NCBI GenBank assembly: GCA_023548195.1 | Contig: JAJHZJ010000061.1 | Coordinates: forward strand, 2,334,771 to 2,398,770 | Reading direction: 5' to 3' | DNA: 64,000 bases | Origin: Bettongia penicillata ogilbyi | Lineage: Eukaryota > Chordata > Mammalia > Diprotodontia > Potoroidae | Part shown: positions 1 through 11,907 of the stretch, piece by piece | Numbering within the stretch: the stretch's first letter is position 1 | Layout: every line of letters starts with the position of its first letter | Notes under the pieces: generated by a model | What the model was told of the DNA's origin: nothing | Database searches by the model: none | The model's input: only the letters and a program-made list of their open reading frames with translations | Translations under genes and position numbers: made by a program

Positions 1-363
1 TAAGTGAAATAGCATCAAGGAAGAAGAGAAGCGGGTCTAGGACAGAGACTTGGGAGACCAACCAGGGTAAGCAGATTAGCAACCTGGATGAAGATCTAGG
101 AAAGGAGACTGAAAACAAGTAGTCAATAGAAAAACTAGGAAAGAACAGTATTATGAAAACTTAGAAGAAGAGAGAATCAAAGAGAAAACGGTGGTTGACA
201 GTATCAAAAATTGCAGAAAGGTAAAGAAGTATGAAGAATAGGAAAAAAACATTAGATTTGGTAATTAAGAGATTAGTACTTTTAGAAAGAGCAACTTTGG
301 TTGAATGATAAAGCTGGAAACTAGAGAGTTAGAGTGTGTATGAGTGTGTGTGTGTGAGACAGG

Positions 364-440
<77 letters not shown>

Positions 441-880
441 AAGTAAGTGAAGGTACCTATTGCAGACATCCTCAAAGAGTTTAGGCACTAAAGGGAGAGG
501 ACACAGGATGATAGGTATGGGTCATAGAAAAATTTCTGAGTTTGGGGGAAGACATGGGCATATTTGTAGGCATTAGGGAAGCAGTTTGTAGGAAGGGAGA
601 GATTGAAGTTTCATGAAATAGTAGGGATGATAGAGGGGGAAATCTGCTAGAGAAGACAGAATGGAATGGGATCACTAATGCATGTAGAGGGTTAGCTGTG
701 GCAAGGAAAAGAGACACTTCTTCATGTAAGACAGAAATGAAAGAGAAGGCAACTGAATCATGTGAGATAAGGATGCAGGTAGAAGAGGAAGTTCTTGGCA
801 AATGGCCTTAATTTTCTTTTTAACCAAATGAATCAAGGACATCAGCTACAGGATGTGGGGAAGAGGAGCCATAGCAGGTC
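1..880 (-). repeat. L2 LINE remnant, minus strand
   Basis: Purine-rich text with phrases typical of the reverse complement of L2 ORF2, for example 'aggacagagacttgggaga' near 40 and 'aattaagagattagtac' near 264. It runs off the left window edge, and the microsatellite at 332-438 interrupts it. The minus-strand open frame at 481-801 is a decayed piece of the L2 reading frame, not a gene. Identification is from memory of the L2 consensus; the right boundary is approximate. Confidence 0.7.
332..438. repeat. (TG)n then (AG)n microsatellite
   Basis: A short TG-rich run (about 332-356) passes through a few mixed bases into a nearly pure AG dinucleotide tract up to 438. It lies inside the L2 remnant. 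Confidence 0.97.
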
Positions 881-904
881 TGAGGAAGGAAGAAAATGCC
901 TGAT

Positions 905-1200
905 TTAAAAGACTGTGCTTAAAGATCTCCAAGACAGGGGAACCTATCACCTCTTGAAAGTAGCTCATTATACTTTTGGAATGTTCTAATTACTAGAATA
1001 TCTTTTTGACATCAAGCCTACACTAGACTTTTTGCAACTTCATTCCATTGCTCCTGGTTCTATCCTCAGGTCAAATAAAACAAATCTAATCCCTCCTTTA
1101 CAAGATAATCCTTCAAATACTGGAAGATAACTAACCTGCTTCCTCCCCACTTCTCACCCCTAGGCTTAATCTCTCTAGGCTGATTTCATGTCTTGGACAT
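905..1200 (-). repeat. L3/CR1 LINE remnant, minus strand
   Basis: Contains the reverse-complement CR1/L3 signature 'cattgctcctggttctatcc' followed by 'aacaaatctaatccctcc', a 'cttcaaatactggaagata' motif and a 'ctctctaggctgat' end. These match the well-known antisense L3/CR1 3' region. About 1200-1650 shows nothing I recognise. Confidence 0.75.
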
Positions 1201-1654
1201 TAACTCCTTATATGTTATTTTTATTCTGTCATTTACTGAGGAAAAGATCATGTTCATTTGCAGGAAAAGCAGAAACCAACAGACAAAAAAAGGAACTGAG
1301 CAGCTCTGCACTCTCAGTGATGATCCTCTATTCTAAAAGCAAAGGACCTTCTATCATCTTCTCTTCTCTCTCAATGCAGCTATGCCAAAAGTGTACTGCT
1401 GTGCTAGCCTCAGTTTATTTTGAACTTCAACATTCTTGAAACATGTTCTTGCTATCCTTTTATAATTATCCTGTTACCTTATCCTGATTTCTGATTTTGA
1501 CATTTTTTTAAAGTCTAAGGTGGTCAGTGAATTTCCTGTGAATCCTTATCAGCCTTCAGATAAATTCAATTTTTCTTCTTCATTGGAATTGCTTCCCTTT
1601 ATATCTTCAGAATTTATGTCTTATCTATCCCTCTGTTTTCTATGGCTTCAGAAA

Positions 1655-2420
1655 CAACATGCAAACAACTATTTACAAACAAGCTATATAAACTAGGCAT
1701 AATCAACAGAGAAGGCACTAGAATTAAGAGAGATCAAGAAAGACTTCTGTAGAAATCTTTCTACAGGGATTTTAGTTGAGACTTGAAGGAAGCCAGGAGG
1801 CAGATAATGAGAGAATTCCACGCATGGGGAAGAATAGTGAAAATGCTGAAAACTGGGAGATGGGAGCCAGTGTCACTGGAGTGCCTACATAGTATATGGA
1901 GGTATAAGGTGAAAGGACACTGTAAAGGTAAGAAGGGGTCAGGTTATAAAGGGCTTTGAATGCCAAAGATAATTTTATTTTTGATCCTGGATGTGACAGA
2001 ATTTAAGTAGTGAGTGACATGGTCAAACCTATACTTTAGGAAGATCTGCTGAGGAGCATGCAATGGAGCAGAGAAAGACTTGTGGCAGAGATCAGAAAGC
2101 TATTGTAATAATAGTCCAACCATGAGGTGATGATGGGCTGCACCAGGGTGGTAGAAATATAAGGAGAAAGGGAGAAGTTATGGAGGTTAAATCCATAGAA
2201 AATGGGATAGTTACATGGTAACTGTGAGGGGGAAAAAGATGGAAAGCCCAAGTGCTATACTGGTAATCATCTACTATAAAGAATCCAGAGAATAAGACCT
2301 CCAGTACATTGAGTAGAATCTCTACATAAGGTCTAAAAGAGAATGTAGATGAACTTGGGACAGAATGTGAAGGTATGAGTAGGTTATGAATTGCAAAGAT
2401 GGAGAAAATATTTATCACAT
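1655..2420 (-). repeat. L2 LINE remnant, minus strand
   Basis: Starts with the antisense L2 3' region ('acatgcaaacaactattta'). It continues through 'gttgagacttgaaggaagcc', 'ataaagggctttgaatgcc' and 'aggtgatgatgggctgcacc', which are successive antisense L2 blocks in the expected order. The two minus-strand frames at 2036-2418 lie within it and are decayed L2 coding sequence. Confidence 0.8.
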
Positions 2421-2444
2421 GATGAAATCATAGACTCATTAAAG

Positions 2445-2683
2445 TTGTTATTGAGCTATTTCAGTCATATTAGACTGTTTGTGATCCCAGTTTGGGGTTT
2501 TCTTAGCAAAGGTAGTAGAGTGGTTTGTCATTTCTGCTTATTTTACAGTTGAGAAATAGAGAAAAACAGGGTTATGTGATTTCCCCAGGGGCACAGCTAG
2601 TAACTGTCTGAGGCCAGATTTGAACTCATGAAGACAAGTCTTCCTGGTTACAAGCCCAGTGACCTAGATCTACTTTGCCCCTT
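2445..2683 (-). repeat. Marsupial CORE-type SINE with BovB-type tail, minus strand
   Basis: Read on the minus strand: a tRNA-like/CORE head (its complement here includes 'gatttgaactcatgaaga'), then the 'gccaagaaaacccc'-type middle (complement 'ggggttttcttagcaaa'), ending in a tail resembling the 'agtcagacatgactga' 3' end of BovB/RTE LINEs. Near full length, diverged. About 2684-3790 is AT-rich intron with no repeat or gene I can name. Confidence 0.8.
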
Positions 2684-3794
2684 AAGTATAATTATGATGT
2701 AAGTGATAATAGAGAAACAAAAGATTATCATTATCATAATAATTTTCAATTACATCTGTACCTTAGTTACAGTTCAAGAACCTATAAAAACTGTAGTCTG
2801 AATTTTGATGAGGTGACTTCAGATGAAATGCAATTCTACAACATTACTTCTCATTGTTGCCAGATGTGGGAAGAAAAAAAACATTCTAATGCAAATGAAC
2901 GGTATGTCATGTGTGGGACACAGAATCTTTCTATCAGTTGAAGAGTATCATTCACTTATTATACTTTATTTTATGAAACAAACCATACTCTCCAATACTG
3001 TAAATACTCTCAAAGCCAACCCTGAATAAAGAAGTGAAATATGTCTATTTCTGACTGAAATCACCTTTAAATTTTTTTTTGTGAATTAATATGCTGTTTC
3101 AAACAAATATAATGTTAGCAAATTGAAATTCTTAGATGGCTGAGGAAATCATAAATGTAATTGTGCTTCAGTGACTCACTAAAAAAATTAAAAGATAATG
3201 AAAGGCAATGAAAATAAGTACAACATGGTATTATGAATATTATAAATACTTGTTTGGCATATACTCGCATTCATTTATAGTAGCAGTTCACTACAGCAGT
3301 CATTAGTAATCACATATGTGACATGCCTCTTGAAGTAACTATCTTGGAAAGGAAGGGTGCTAAAATTAAAATAGATAACTGTAAGATATATAAAGAGCTA
3401 TCCTATAACCATGTGGAACTGGTATCTTTACCATAATTTGAAAAATTCAAAAAATTTAATGATGTGTGGGAAGTAAAACTGTTTCATTATAATTGATTTA
3501 AAAACTGATAGTATTTTTTCAACTTTATTGAGCAAAATTATCCATTTTAAGTAATTCATTTGGTCTATTTCCTATATCAAGTAAAAAATGAAACAGTTTT
3601 CAAAGCATAAAGTCATATAACTATCCTTCAAAACAAAAATTTAATAATCACTTAAATTTCATTTAAATATTTTAAAATTATTCACCAATGAGATAAAAAT
3701 ATGAGATAAAAATAGTGTATCTTATAAATCAACATACTATTATGTACCTATTTATAAAAAGGCTTATGACATTTATTAAAGCTTAATAGACAAA

Positions 3795-3932
3795 AAAAAG
3801 GGGGAGCGAGGTGGTGCAGTGAATGGCACACCAGTCCTAGAATCAGAAGGACCTGAGTTCAAATCCAAACTCAGACACTTACTAGCTGTGTGACCCTGGC
3901 CAAGTTATCTAACCCCTATTGACAAAAAACTT
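3795..3932 (+). repeat. Marsupial SINE head with A-rich end
   Basis: The 'gagcgaggtggtgcagtga' head is followed by 'gacctgagttcaaatcc' and 'tagctgtgtgaccctggcc'. These are the conserved tRNA-derived/CORE blocks. It stops after about 135 bp and ends in 'gacaaaaaac', so it lacks the BovB or RTE tail of the other subtypes and may be an L1-mobilised type. Confidence 0.8.
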
Positions 3933-4127
3933 TTTAAAAGCTTAACAGGAAGAGCTAGCCTTGAGGATTCATTCACTTTCCTATTTATTTTTAATATACA
4001 AAGGAAAATGATCTTTTATAGTCTGAGTATTATATGCCATTATATTTCTTATGTCTTCACTATACTGTGACCCTAATGCTATGCATTTTAATGAATTATC
4101 TTCTAACTTGGTATGTTGATTTACAAG

Positions 4128-4346
4128 ACACACTAATGCTCAGTCCTGTCCTACTTTTTGTGACACCATATGGGGTTTTCTTAGCAGGATGCTGAAGAGA
4201 TTTGCTCTTTCATTTGATTAAGGCAAACAGAAGTTAAGTGACTTGCCCAGGGTCACACAACTATTGAGTGTCTGAAACTGAACTTGAACTTAGGTCTTCC
4301 TGACCGCAGGCCCAGTGTTCTATTCACTGAGCCACCTAGCTGCCTA
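4128..4346 (-). repeat. Marsupial SINE with BovB-type tail, minus strand
   Basis: Complement of the same SINE: 'tggggttttcttagcagg' near 4172, 'gacttgcccagggtcacac' near 4240, and the terminal head complement 'gccacctagctgcc' at about 4331-4344. Diverged but nearly full length. Confidence 0.8.
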
Positions 4347-4847
4347 ATAACAACTCTACAAAGTTATTAATAGGGGATCTTATTTGCTTAGAATTTCTGA
4401 GACAGGATAACTATGAACCTGACTTCTCTGGAGTTTTGTGATTATGACACAGATTTGGTTTTCTTTAGTTTTTTCATTTAAAAGAAAAAGGAGTTAATTA
4501 TACCTATTCATTAACAAATCTCTATTAGCTACTTAATTCACAATCTGTCACCATGGTTTGAGGTAGTAATCAATGTTTAAAAATGTTCTGAAGCTTCTTA
4601 AGATTTAAGGGTTCCCTTGTAGGTACAGGAGGAAGTGTTAAGGAACAGGAGGAGCTCCTAACTATCCCCTAGGAAATCTGTTCTAAGTTAAAAATCTAAA
4701 GGTCTTCTTAGAGGAATATCAGCAATGGTATTTTATCAATTTTTTTTGAAGCATACTTTCTGTGGCTTGGGTATTTTAAATTAACAATGTTACCTGGCAT
4801 CTCTGTTCAGCTTTTTATCTTTAAGCACCTTGTAAATATTAGAATTA

Positions 4848-5161
4848 GTGGGCAGCTAGGTGGTGCAGTGGATACAGCATCAGCGCAGGAGTCAGGAGGA
4901 TCTGAGTTCAAATCTCACCTCAGACACTTGACAATCACTAGCTGTGTGACCTTGGGCAATTTACTTAACCCCAACTGCCTCATCCTGGGTCATCTCCAGT
5001 TATCCTGATGAATATCTGGTCACTGGATTCAGATGGCTCTGGAGGAGAAGTGAGGCTGGTGAGCGGCACAGCCCTGCCTCACTCAAAACAAAGTCAAGTG
5101 CAAGTCATGTCATCATTTCTCTGATGGCATGGTCTTCTTTGGCAACAAAGGACAACACACA
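4848..5161 (+). repeat. Marsupial SINE with RTE-type tail and target duplication
   Basis: Complete SINE: head 'ggcagctaggtggtgcagtg', CORE block 'gtgtgaccttgggcaattt', then about 170 bp of extra body ending in 'tcttctttggcaacaaagga'. The element is flanked by a perfect 16-bp direct repeat, 'gtaaatattagaatta', at 4832-4847 and 5162-5177, the expected target-site duplication of LINE-mediated insertion. The tail matches the 3' end of the RTE-like LINE at 23249-23268 in 18 of 20 positions. Confidence 0.93.
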
Positions 5162-5177
5162 GTAAATATTAGAATTA

Positions 5178-6125
5178 AATAATAATATATAACTTATGTC
5201 ATTCGACATGAGGCTTGCTTAGAAAGGTATGTGTATTAATACTTTGTGTATTAATGCACATTTAGTAATATAGAGAAAGTCCTACTATAATAGTGTCAAG
5301 GGAAATGTCCAAAAGATTTTCATGTACTAGAATTTTACTATATTGATCATTTCTCCAAAGATGGCTCTAAGAATTATAAAGCTCTTTAAAAACAAAAAGG
5401 AAAGAATGGTATCATTTAAATTAGGACAAGAAAGGGTATTACTAACACATGCAACATGGGTATAACACCTACAGTATCCCATAGGGTTGGGTTTCTTTTA
5501 TAACCTTTCCAAAAATATTTATCAAAACATAATTCCATAGTATAGTAAAAGTACTTTCCCCCTCAAGCTTTACAGTCACCTAATACTTGAGAATAAGTAC
5601 AAATTTTTCTCTTTTGTAATAAAATGTCTCTTCTAAGTACTCTTAAATAATATGTAGACAAAAATAATCCAGTCTTTGAAGCTGTGTTTGTAAAAATATA
5701 ATAATCACCCAAGCCTGTTTGTGGCCAAGAAAGTAACAACTAGTTATCCAGAAGCACATGCAAATAATACAAATACTTGGAAGTAAAGTTTAACATGTTG
5801 CTCTAAAAATGGAAACAAATTGACAAATAGACATCTAGTTTCCTAAGGAAAATTTAACTTTTTAAAACACTGTGGTACTAGTAAACTGTTTACTCTTAAT
5901 AACATTTCCCTCTTCTGCCAGCTGTAATTTTAATAAAATGTTAAAAATCTTATACATAGGATTAATAGGTAGGCTGCACACAATAAAGTTTATTACAACT
6001 TAAGCTAAAATGAGACAGAACATGACTTATGAGTAACTAAGGTAAAAATGTAGCAAGCAAATTAAATAAGACTGTATAACAATGTTTCTGATCTGGCAGT
6101 TTTTCCAACTGGCTACTTGAGGCAG
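5178..6125. other. Unassigned AT-rich intron
   Basis: NBEA intron. I see no coding region, RNA gene or repeat family I can support here. Confidence 0.5.
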
Positions 6126-6129
6126 AGGA

Positions 6130-6312
6130 GCAGAGTGAAGAAAGTAGAAAACACCATGGACTTGAAACGCAGAGATGTCAAATGAATTTTAACTCTGACT
6201 GAGTCTCTCTAAGGCTCAGTTTCCTCATCTATATTATGGAATAATAATAAATATACTAACTGCTTCATAGGGCCACTGGGAAGAAGCTTTGTGAATTGTA
6301 AAGTGCTAACAG
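6130..6312 (+). repeat. MIR-like SINE remnant
   Basis: Contains 'ggctcagtttcctcatcta' followed by an 'ataataataaatatactaa' spacer, 'gccactgggaagaagc' and 'gtgaattgtaaagtgct', the usual order of MIR CORE and tail blocks. Well diverged. Confidence 0.65.
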
Positions 6313-7975
6313 AAATCAGTTATTTATTGCCTAGAAAAAACAGTGTAAAATCATTAAACATATGGATCTATTTGAGAAAAGGCAATATCTTTTCCATAAG
6401 AGGAGATATTTTTCTTAATTTACTGAAGTTCTTTGAAATGAGAGAGGGAAACAGTGGTAAATTAACAATGTGGACTGAGGAAGAACATAATTTACTTTGA
6501 CTTTCAAAATGATTCTGAAAATATTTCACACCAAACCCTTTTAAATAGTTACTATGGTATTTGGGGAAAATAGTAAAGAGTACTAACACTTTCCAGTACA
6601 CATGAATATACTGGAATGCTTCTGGAACTGATGACAATATCATACATGCTGAGTTTGAAGTTCCAGAAGGATATTCAAGTGATAGCCATGACTCAGTTGG
6701 AAATGTGGGACTAGAGTTTAGGGAAGAGTTAAAGGCTAAACATTCAGAATTATCAGAAGTCATCTATAGAGAGATGAGCCCATGGAACTAGAAGATCCAA
6801 GACAGAGTTTTTGGAGTCAACCATACTTATGAAAAAGCAAGTGGAGAACAAACTAACACTAAACCAGTTAAGCAAAATGCTTAGCTAATACAGAAAATCT
6901 ACAAGGTCTCACGGAACTTGAATAAGGAGTAAGGTAGGAGGTGGACATTTTCCTATTAGAAAAAAGAAAAATAGGAATCCTGCTTATAAAATGGGCACTG
7001 AAGTTTTCATTATGATCCAGGAAAGGAAGCCTGGAGTTACTGTGAACTTTTCCATGAAGGAATTAGTGTAATTTACTTTTACAACCAGGAAAGGCCTCCC
7101 TGCTTCCGTAACTGCCTCCCCCCCACCTTTCTCGGCCCCAGTAATACTAGGCACTATTAGCCAAAATAAAAGAAACAAACAAAAAACCAAATCAATAATC
7201 TTAGCCTGTGCAAAATTATAGTGAATCTAAACCTAAAATACTTTGCACAGCTCTGGTTACCACTCAAGGAAAACATGCCAAGACTTAGAATAACTGAAAA
7301 CAAAATATAAGTACTGTCAAACCTGTCAAAAGTCATACATGTAAAGAGTGTTGTATATTTTAGCCTTTAGGCTATTGTCAAACATGGAATACATGACTCA
7401 ACAAGGTCAGGAATATATATATTCTCTTTCCCTTGATCTTATTACAAATTCTCTCTTGTATCCTTTTCCATTAATAATTCCTTTCAATAATGAGCAGGTA
7501 AAAATCAGTAGTCGATCTGAAATCAATGATGTAATGATGAACTGTGTGTTATATATCTAAAGTTTAGTTATCTTTCACCCATTAAAACGTGTCACAAAAA
7601 CAGCACTTTTCCTTGTCATCATCTTTTATTCCTAAGGTAATTGAAAATAAATAATTTCTCTTCATATTTTCATTAGAACACGTTTCTCTACAGAACCAAT
7701 GCCTGGTACTGAGGTCTAAAGCAAACTTAATTCAATTTAACAAACACTGAGTCCCTACTAGGTAAGGAGCTGGAAAACAATCAGTTTTGATAAGATATTG
7801 TATCTTGCCACCTGGCATTTTATCTACCATCCACCACATATACCAATATTCCTATGAGTTTATATCACACAGAATGCCTAGCATATATAAAACACTTAAT
7901 AAATTATGAGTTTCAACTCAGATTTCAAGAAACAAAAGTACTTTGTTATGGCAGTATTTTGACCACCTCTGCCTA
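6313..7975. other. Mostly unassigned intron
   Basis: No supported gene. A 131-codon minus-strand open frame (6368-6763) has no recognisable domain and no conserved splice context. Its upstream end near 6750-6780 vaguely resembles antisense L2. A short L2/MIR-like tail ('gcctagcatatataaaac') is visible around 7876-7905. Confidence 0.4.
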
Positions 7976-7989
7976 AAGTAAATAAAGGA

Positions 7990-8110
7990 TTTCTCCAATG
8001 AAATAAGCATTTATTCAATACCTATTATATGCAAAATACTGTGATGTGTGGGTGATATGAAGATGAAAATGAAAAATATTCCTCATCTCAGGTGACAATA
8101 GGGAGATCAA
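7990..8110 (-). repeat. L2/L3 3'-end remnant, minus strand
   Basis: 'aataagcatttattcaatac' followed by 'ctattatatgcaaaatactg' is the complement of the common 'cagtgcctggcacatag...taataaatgctt' LINE/MIR tail. Between this and the NBEA exon I see only a short (TA)n run near 8385-8408 and unassigned purine-rich sequence at 8640-8980. Confidence 0.6.
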
Positions 8111-9298
8111 AGATTGAAGATGAAGACTATTAAAAGTAAAAGATTGGAGGACTGATGGGCAGGATTTTAGGACAGAAAACTTAAGGTCTGTGTCTCCATA
8201 CTAGGAGGGTTCTCTATAATTTAATTTTTTTTTTTGAGATGGGTCTACCTGCTTCTCTTTCAACAGTGATCAAACAGTACTGGTTAGGGTTATGCAACTC
8301 CTGGGCTTACTGTAGAACAGTTCTGAAGCATTTTTGTGTTAGACTCCTTTGGCAAACATCCCTTCTTAAGTCATATTTTAAATGCATATATATATATATA
8401 TAATATATAGGATTACAATGGAAATAAATTATATTAAAATGCAATGTTGAAATATTAAGATATTGCATTCCTGATACAGAATAAAACACAGATTAGCTTC
8501 TTGTGTACAATCTACGCTTTTGAGAAAACCACAAAACTCTTGTAATTTTTCAGTTTTAACTTGCTAGTAACTACAGGAAAGCAGCGGGCAAAAATGTTTC
8601 CCTTAGCTTTTCATTTTGTCTTCTGACCTAGTTGGAAGAGAAAAAGCTATAAATAAAGAATGAGTATATAGAGGTACCTAAAGTTCAGGTAAGAGAATGA
8701 AGTTATAGTTATAAAAGATGAAGAGTAGAATGGGGAATGGTGGTTGAAGGGAGGTATAAGGAAATGAGACAAGGCTAAAAATGGTGCTAGCAAGACCAGG
8801 AACCAGCAATGGGAGCTTGGGGAAACAGCAGGGGTGGACCTGGGCAGAAAGAGCAACAGGTACATTCTTCAGTCTCAGGTAGCAGAAGCATTGAAAGCAG
8901 TTAAGGAACAAGAAAAATCTCAAGAATGGCAATGAGGAGGGAATGGAATGAAAGTTCCTGTGGCCCAGAACACATGATGTTCAAAGCATCAATTAAAATG
9001 TCAACAGAATATATTAGATAGGGATTGGTGGACATATATGCATAATTTGCAATAGGAGTTTTCTACTAAGAAGGTAGAACTTATTCTATATGATTGTAGA
9101 TATACTAGGAATGTAACATACTGAGTCACTAGCATACATTTTTCATTCCCATGATAAGAGTTGGAAATGAAGTATGTGGTTATGTCATAGTTTTTCTATG
9201 TACACACAAACGTGTGTGTATGGATAGATATCTGCATATGTACACTCAGAGACAAATAGAGAGCCTTTATATAAGCGTGACAAATATTAAAATGTTAC

Positions 9299-9442
9299 CT
9301 GCAAGGTTGTCAATTTCTTTTTCCTGTAGTAAACTGACTGCATCATCATCTCCTTCTAGCATGAGCTCTGTTTCTGCATTCTGGTTCACCACAGCTTGAC
9401 TTCTGAATGTTTTCTTTGACTTGAGTACATCTTCCTCAGTGC
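9299..9442 (-). CDS. NBEA: NBEA (neurobeachin) internal exon, 144 bp
   Basis: Internal coding exon of neurobeachin, a large BEACH-domain scaffold protein with a PKA-anchoring site, acting in vesicle and receptor trafficking at neuronal Golgi and synapses. On the minus strand a pyrimidine-rich acceptor (gttttcag) precedes base 9442, and the donor gtaaca begins at 9298. The exon has 2 nt completing a split glycine codon, 47 codons, then 1 nt, so both flanking introns are phase 1. It reads TEEDVLKSKKTFRSQ, then ETELMLEGDDDAVSLLQEKE, ending in IDNLA. This is the NBEA/LRBA linker just before the PH-BEACH domain; the KSKKTFRSQ version fits NBEA rather than LRBA as I remember them. It joins in phase to the exon at 38949-39073 (TAT G + GC gives Y-G), 29.5 kb upstream. 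No stop or frameshift is present, in contrast to the surrounding decayed repeats. Confidence 0.94.
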
Positions 9443-9634
9443 CTGAAAACAATAAAATATTATAATTTAGGTCATCCAATTTCAGGGTTTTTTAAAAAGT
9501 GAATAAATATTAGAAAGTTCATTCTTATAATAATGGCATACTAAATAAAGATGCTATAAATTGTTTTTAATTACTTTACAATTAATTGTAAAATATCAGT
9601 TATGGTAATAATTTGTCTACTTTTTAATCGATAA

Positions 9635-9750
9635 TTAGAGGCAAGGTGATTAAGTAGACAAAGTGCTGAGTTTGTATTTAGGAAGACCTGGGTTCAAATC
9701 CTACATCTGATACTTACTAGCTGTCTGATCTTGGGCAAGTAATTTAGCAT
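9635..9750 (+). repeat. SINE remnant
   Basis: 'gaggcaaggtgattaagtag' is a decayed head. 'gacctgggttcaaatcct' and 'tactagctgtctgatcttgg' are the conserved CORE-SINE blocks. A second similar shard ('tactagctgtgacactggg') lies at about 9920-9945. Confidence 0.7.
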
Positions 9751-10059
9751 TTATATATCATAGGTACATTCTTCAGAACTTTTCTGTTAAGTGACAGATT
9801 GGGTTGCAATCTGCATGGTGGAGGAATTGTAATACTGGGATGCAATTGTAAGGAAATCACAGATCCCTCATGTATATTTCAATTATTTATAAATGTGTGA
9901 ATATATGTACCTCTTACACATACTAGCTGTGACACTGGGCAAATCACTCAACTTTTTAATGCCACAAGCAAATCTCTAAGAGTATTATTAATTGAAAAGC
10001 AGATGCCATCTGTATTAACAGAAGGAGTTCCTCATGGGATACAGGTGTGGATACGGGTG

Positions 10060-10195
10060 TGTTACTGTTCAGTTATTTCCAGTGTCAGACTCTTCATAGA
10101 TAGGGGTGTACCACACAACGATGAAATCATAAATCTGATTTACACTTACCTATTTGTTGTGTCTGTCATCTACCTCTATCTTGTCTGTCTATCTG

Positions 10196-10232
<37 letters not shown>

Positions 10233-10246
10233 TTATCTATCTGTCA
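10060..10246. repeat. SINE tail shard and (TCTA)n microsatellite
   Basis: About 10063-10098 ('ttcagttatttccagtgtca') is the complement of a BovB-type SINE tail. About 10183-10242 is a tetranucleotide TCTA tract, nearly pure in its centre. Confidence 0.85.
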
Positions 10247-10441
10247 TGTCTCCACTTAAGTCCTACCTACTATGGTGGTTCATCATGGCACAGCGTTCTT
10301 GAAGGATATGTTAATTTAATGTGAACTTTTGGTAGGTCCCATAACAAGCTGGAAAGGCTTCAATATAGTTCAGTTAATCTGAGAATGTGTTAACTGAAGT
10401 TTGGTAAGGTTTATCATCAGAAGATTGGCTACTTGTTAAGA

Positions 10442-10494
10442 TATGTGTGTGTGTGTGTGTATGTATGTATACGTGAACACATACACACACACAC
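10442..10494. repeat. (TG)n/(AC)n microsatellite pair
   Basis: A TG run (about 10443-10460), an 'atgtatgtatacgtg' stretch and then an AC run (about 10479-10493) form an imperfect inverted dinucleotide structure. Confidence 0.9.
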
Positions 10495-10499
10495 GAGGG

Positions 10500-10735
10500 T
10501 GAAAGAGTTCAAGTGCTAAATTTGAAGCAAGGAATATCTGGGTTCAAATCCTGCCTCAGACACTTACTATGTGAATAACCATGAATGATTAACTTAACTT
10601 TTATAAGACTCAGTTTCACTCATTTGTTAAATGGGGATAAATATGTTACCTGTCTCAAAGGATATGTATGTAAAAGGTCGTAAACATGTGTAAAATGTTT
10701 TGTAAAATTAAATGTTTCATGTATTTACATAGCAC
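10500..10735 (+). repeat. MIR-type SINE
   Basis: 'ctgggttcaaatcctgcctc', 'agacacttac', 'gactcagtttcactcattt' and a tail with 'taaaatgttttgtaaa' follow the CORE-SINE order, with an L2/MIR-type tail. Confidence 0.75.
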
Positions 10736-11217
10736 TTTAAAGGGGGTTATATTATTACTGGCCACAATGACTAACAAAGAACATTTATAAGGCAGAGTAG
10801 GCCTGCGATCTTTAACAGGGCAAGGAATAATCGCATCAGTGACATCGCTAAAGTACTGAAGTGTACATTGTCAAAATGCTGCCAGTCTAAGAAGTATTTA
10901 AAGTTGGACAATCCTGATAAAGTTTAAGAAAATGAAATAAAATAGAATAAGGCTTGCCTTAGGAGGAGTAGCTTCTCTATGAGGTATGATTTCACAACAC
11001 ATATGTACAAAAATACCTGCCCAAATTATCAAGATTTTAAATTCTAAAAGTGGAAATATATTCTTTTAAATGGATAGTTTCCTTTTAAGATGCAAATAAC
11101 TTTAGGAAAATTAACTCATTAAATTTCATCCATCATTCACATATTTGGTGAATAACTATATGTTATGCCCTTTCCTGAGAATAAGTTTTCATGTGGATGA
11201 AGGAAATACAAAGAGAC

Positions 11218-11462
11218 AGTGAGAGAGTTTAGTAAAAAGAACCACTGCACTTAGACTTGAGATCAGTATCACTTCTACCATTTACTAGCTGTGTGGCTCC
11301 AGGCAAGTCATTTAACTTTTGTGAGCTTCAGTTTCTTCATCGGGAAAATGAGGATGGATATAAATGTGGTTCTAATTTGACAAATTTGTCACAAGACTTA
11401 AATTAGATTATATATGCAAAACTATTGGTAAAGAAATTGCCAAATAAATGTCAATTATTATT
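11218..11462 (+). repeat. MIR-type SINE
   Basis: 'ccatttactagctgtgtggc', 'caggcaagtcatttaactt', 'cttcagtttcttcatcggg' and the 'aataaatgtcaattattatt' end mark a nearly complete, diverged MIR. Confidence 0.8.
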
Positions 11463-11907
11463 AGGAAGTTACTAAAAACCTCAAAGGAGGGACAGCAGGG
11501 AAAAATCAGGGGTGACAAAGACAAACTTTAACTATTTAATAATGTTTAAGTATTGACACTGATATAGATTATTATTCAACTTTTTCTAACAGGCTCAACT
11601 TAACTTTCTTACTAATAAGTATGTCATGAGTTTCATGAAATAATTTAAGAGCTTATCCTCTGCTCAGAGAAAAAGACTCATAAGTATTATCATGAGACTC
11701 ATAAGTATTACTTCATAGTGAAACTGTTTGGATCAATTGTATAAATACGTTTTTCAGTTAATGAAATAAATACAGATTTTTAAAAAATTACTTTTTCTTC
11801 TATTTTAAAATAAAATGACAAGGACCCAAGGACAAATAAAACATGATAAAGGAGACTGAAATCTGGACTATGTGAACAACAGAATTAAAAATTTGGAAAA
11901 GTACCTC

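Noticed and set aside
6368..6763. 131-codon minus-strand open frame
   Set aside because: No domain, no start or splice context, and low-complexity serine/leucine-rich translation; the upstream end looks like antisense L2. Treated as chance.
10183..10242. Regular TCTA repeat resembling an array
   Set aside because: Uniform tetranucleotide microsatellite without spacers; not a CRISPR array, and the DNA is eukaryotic.
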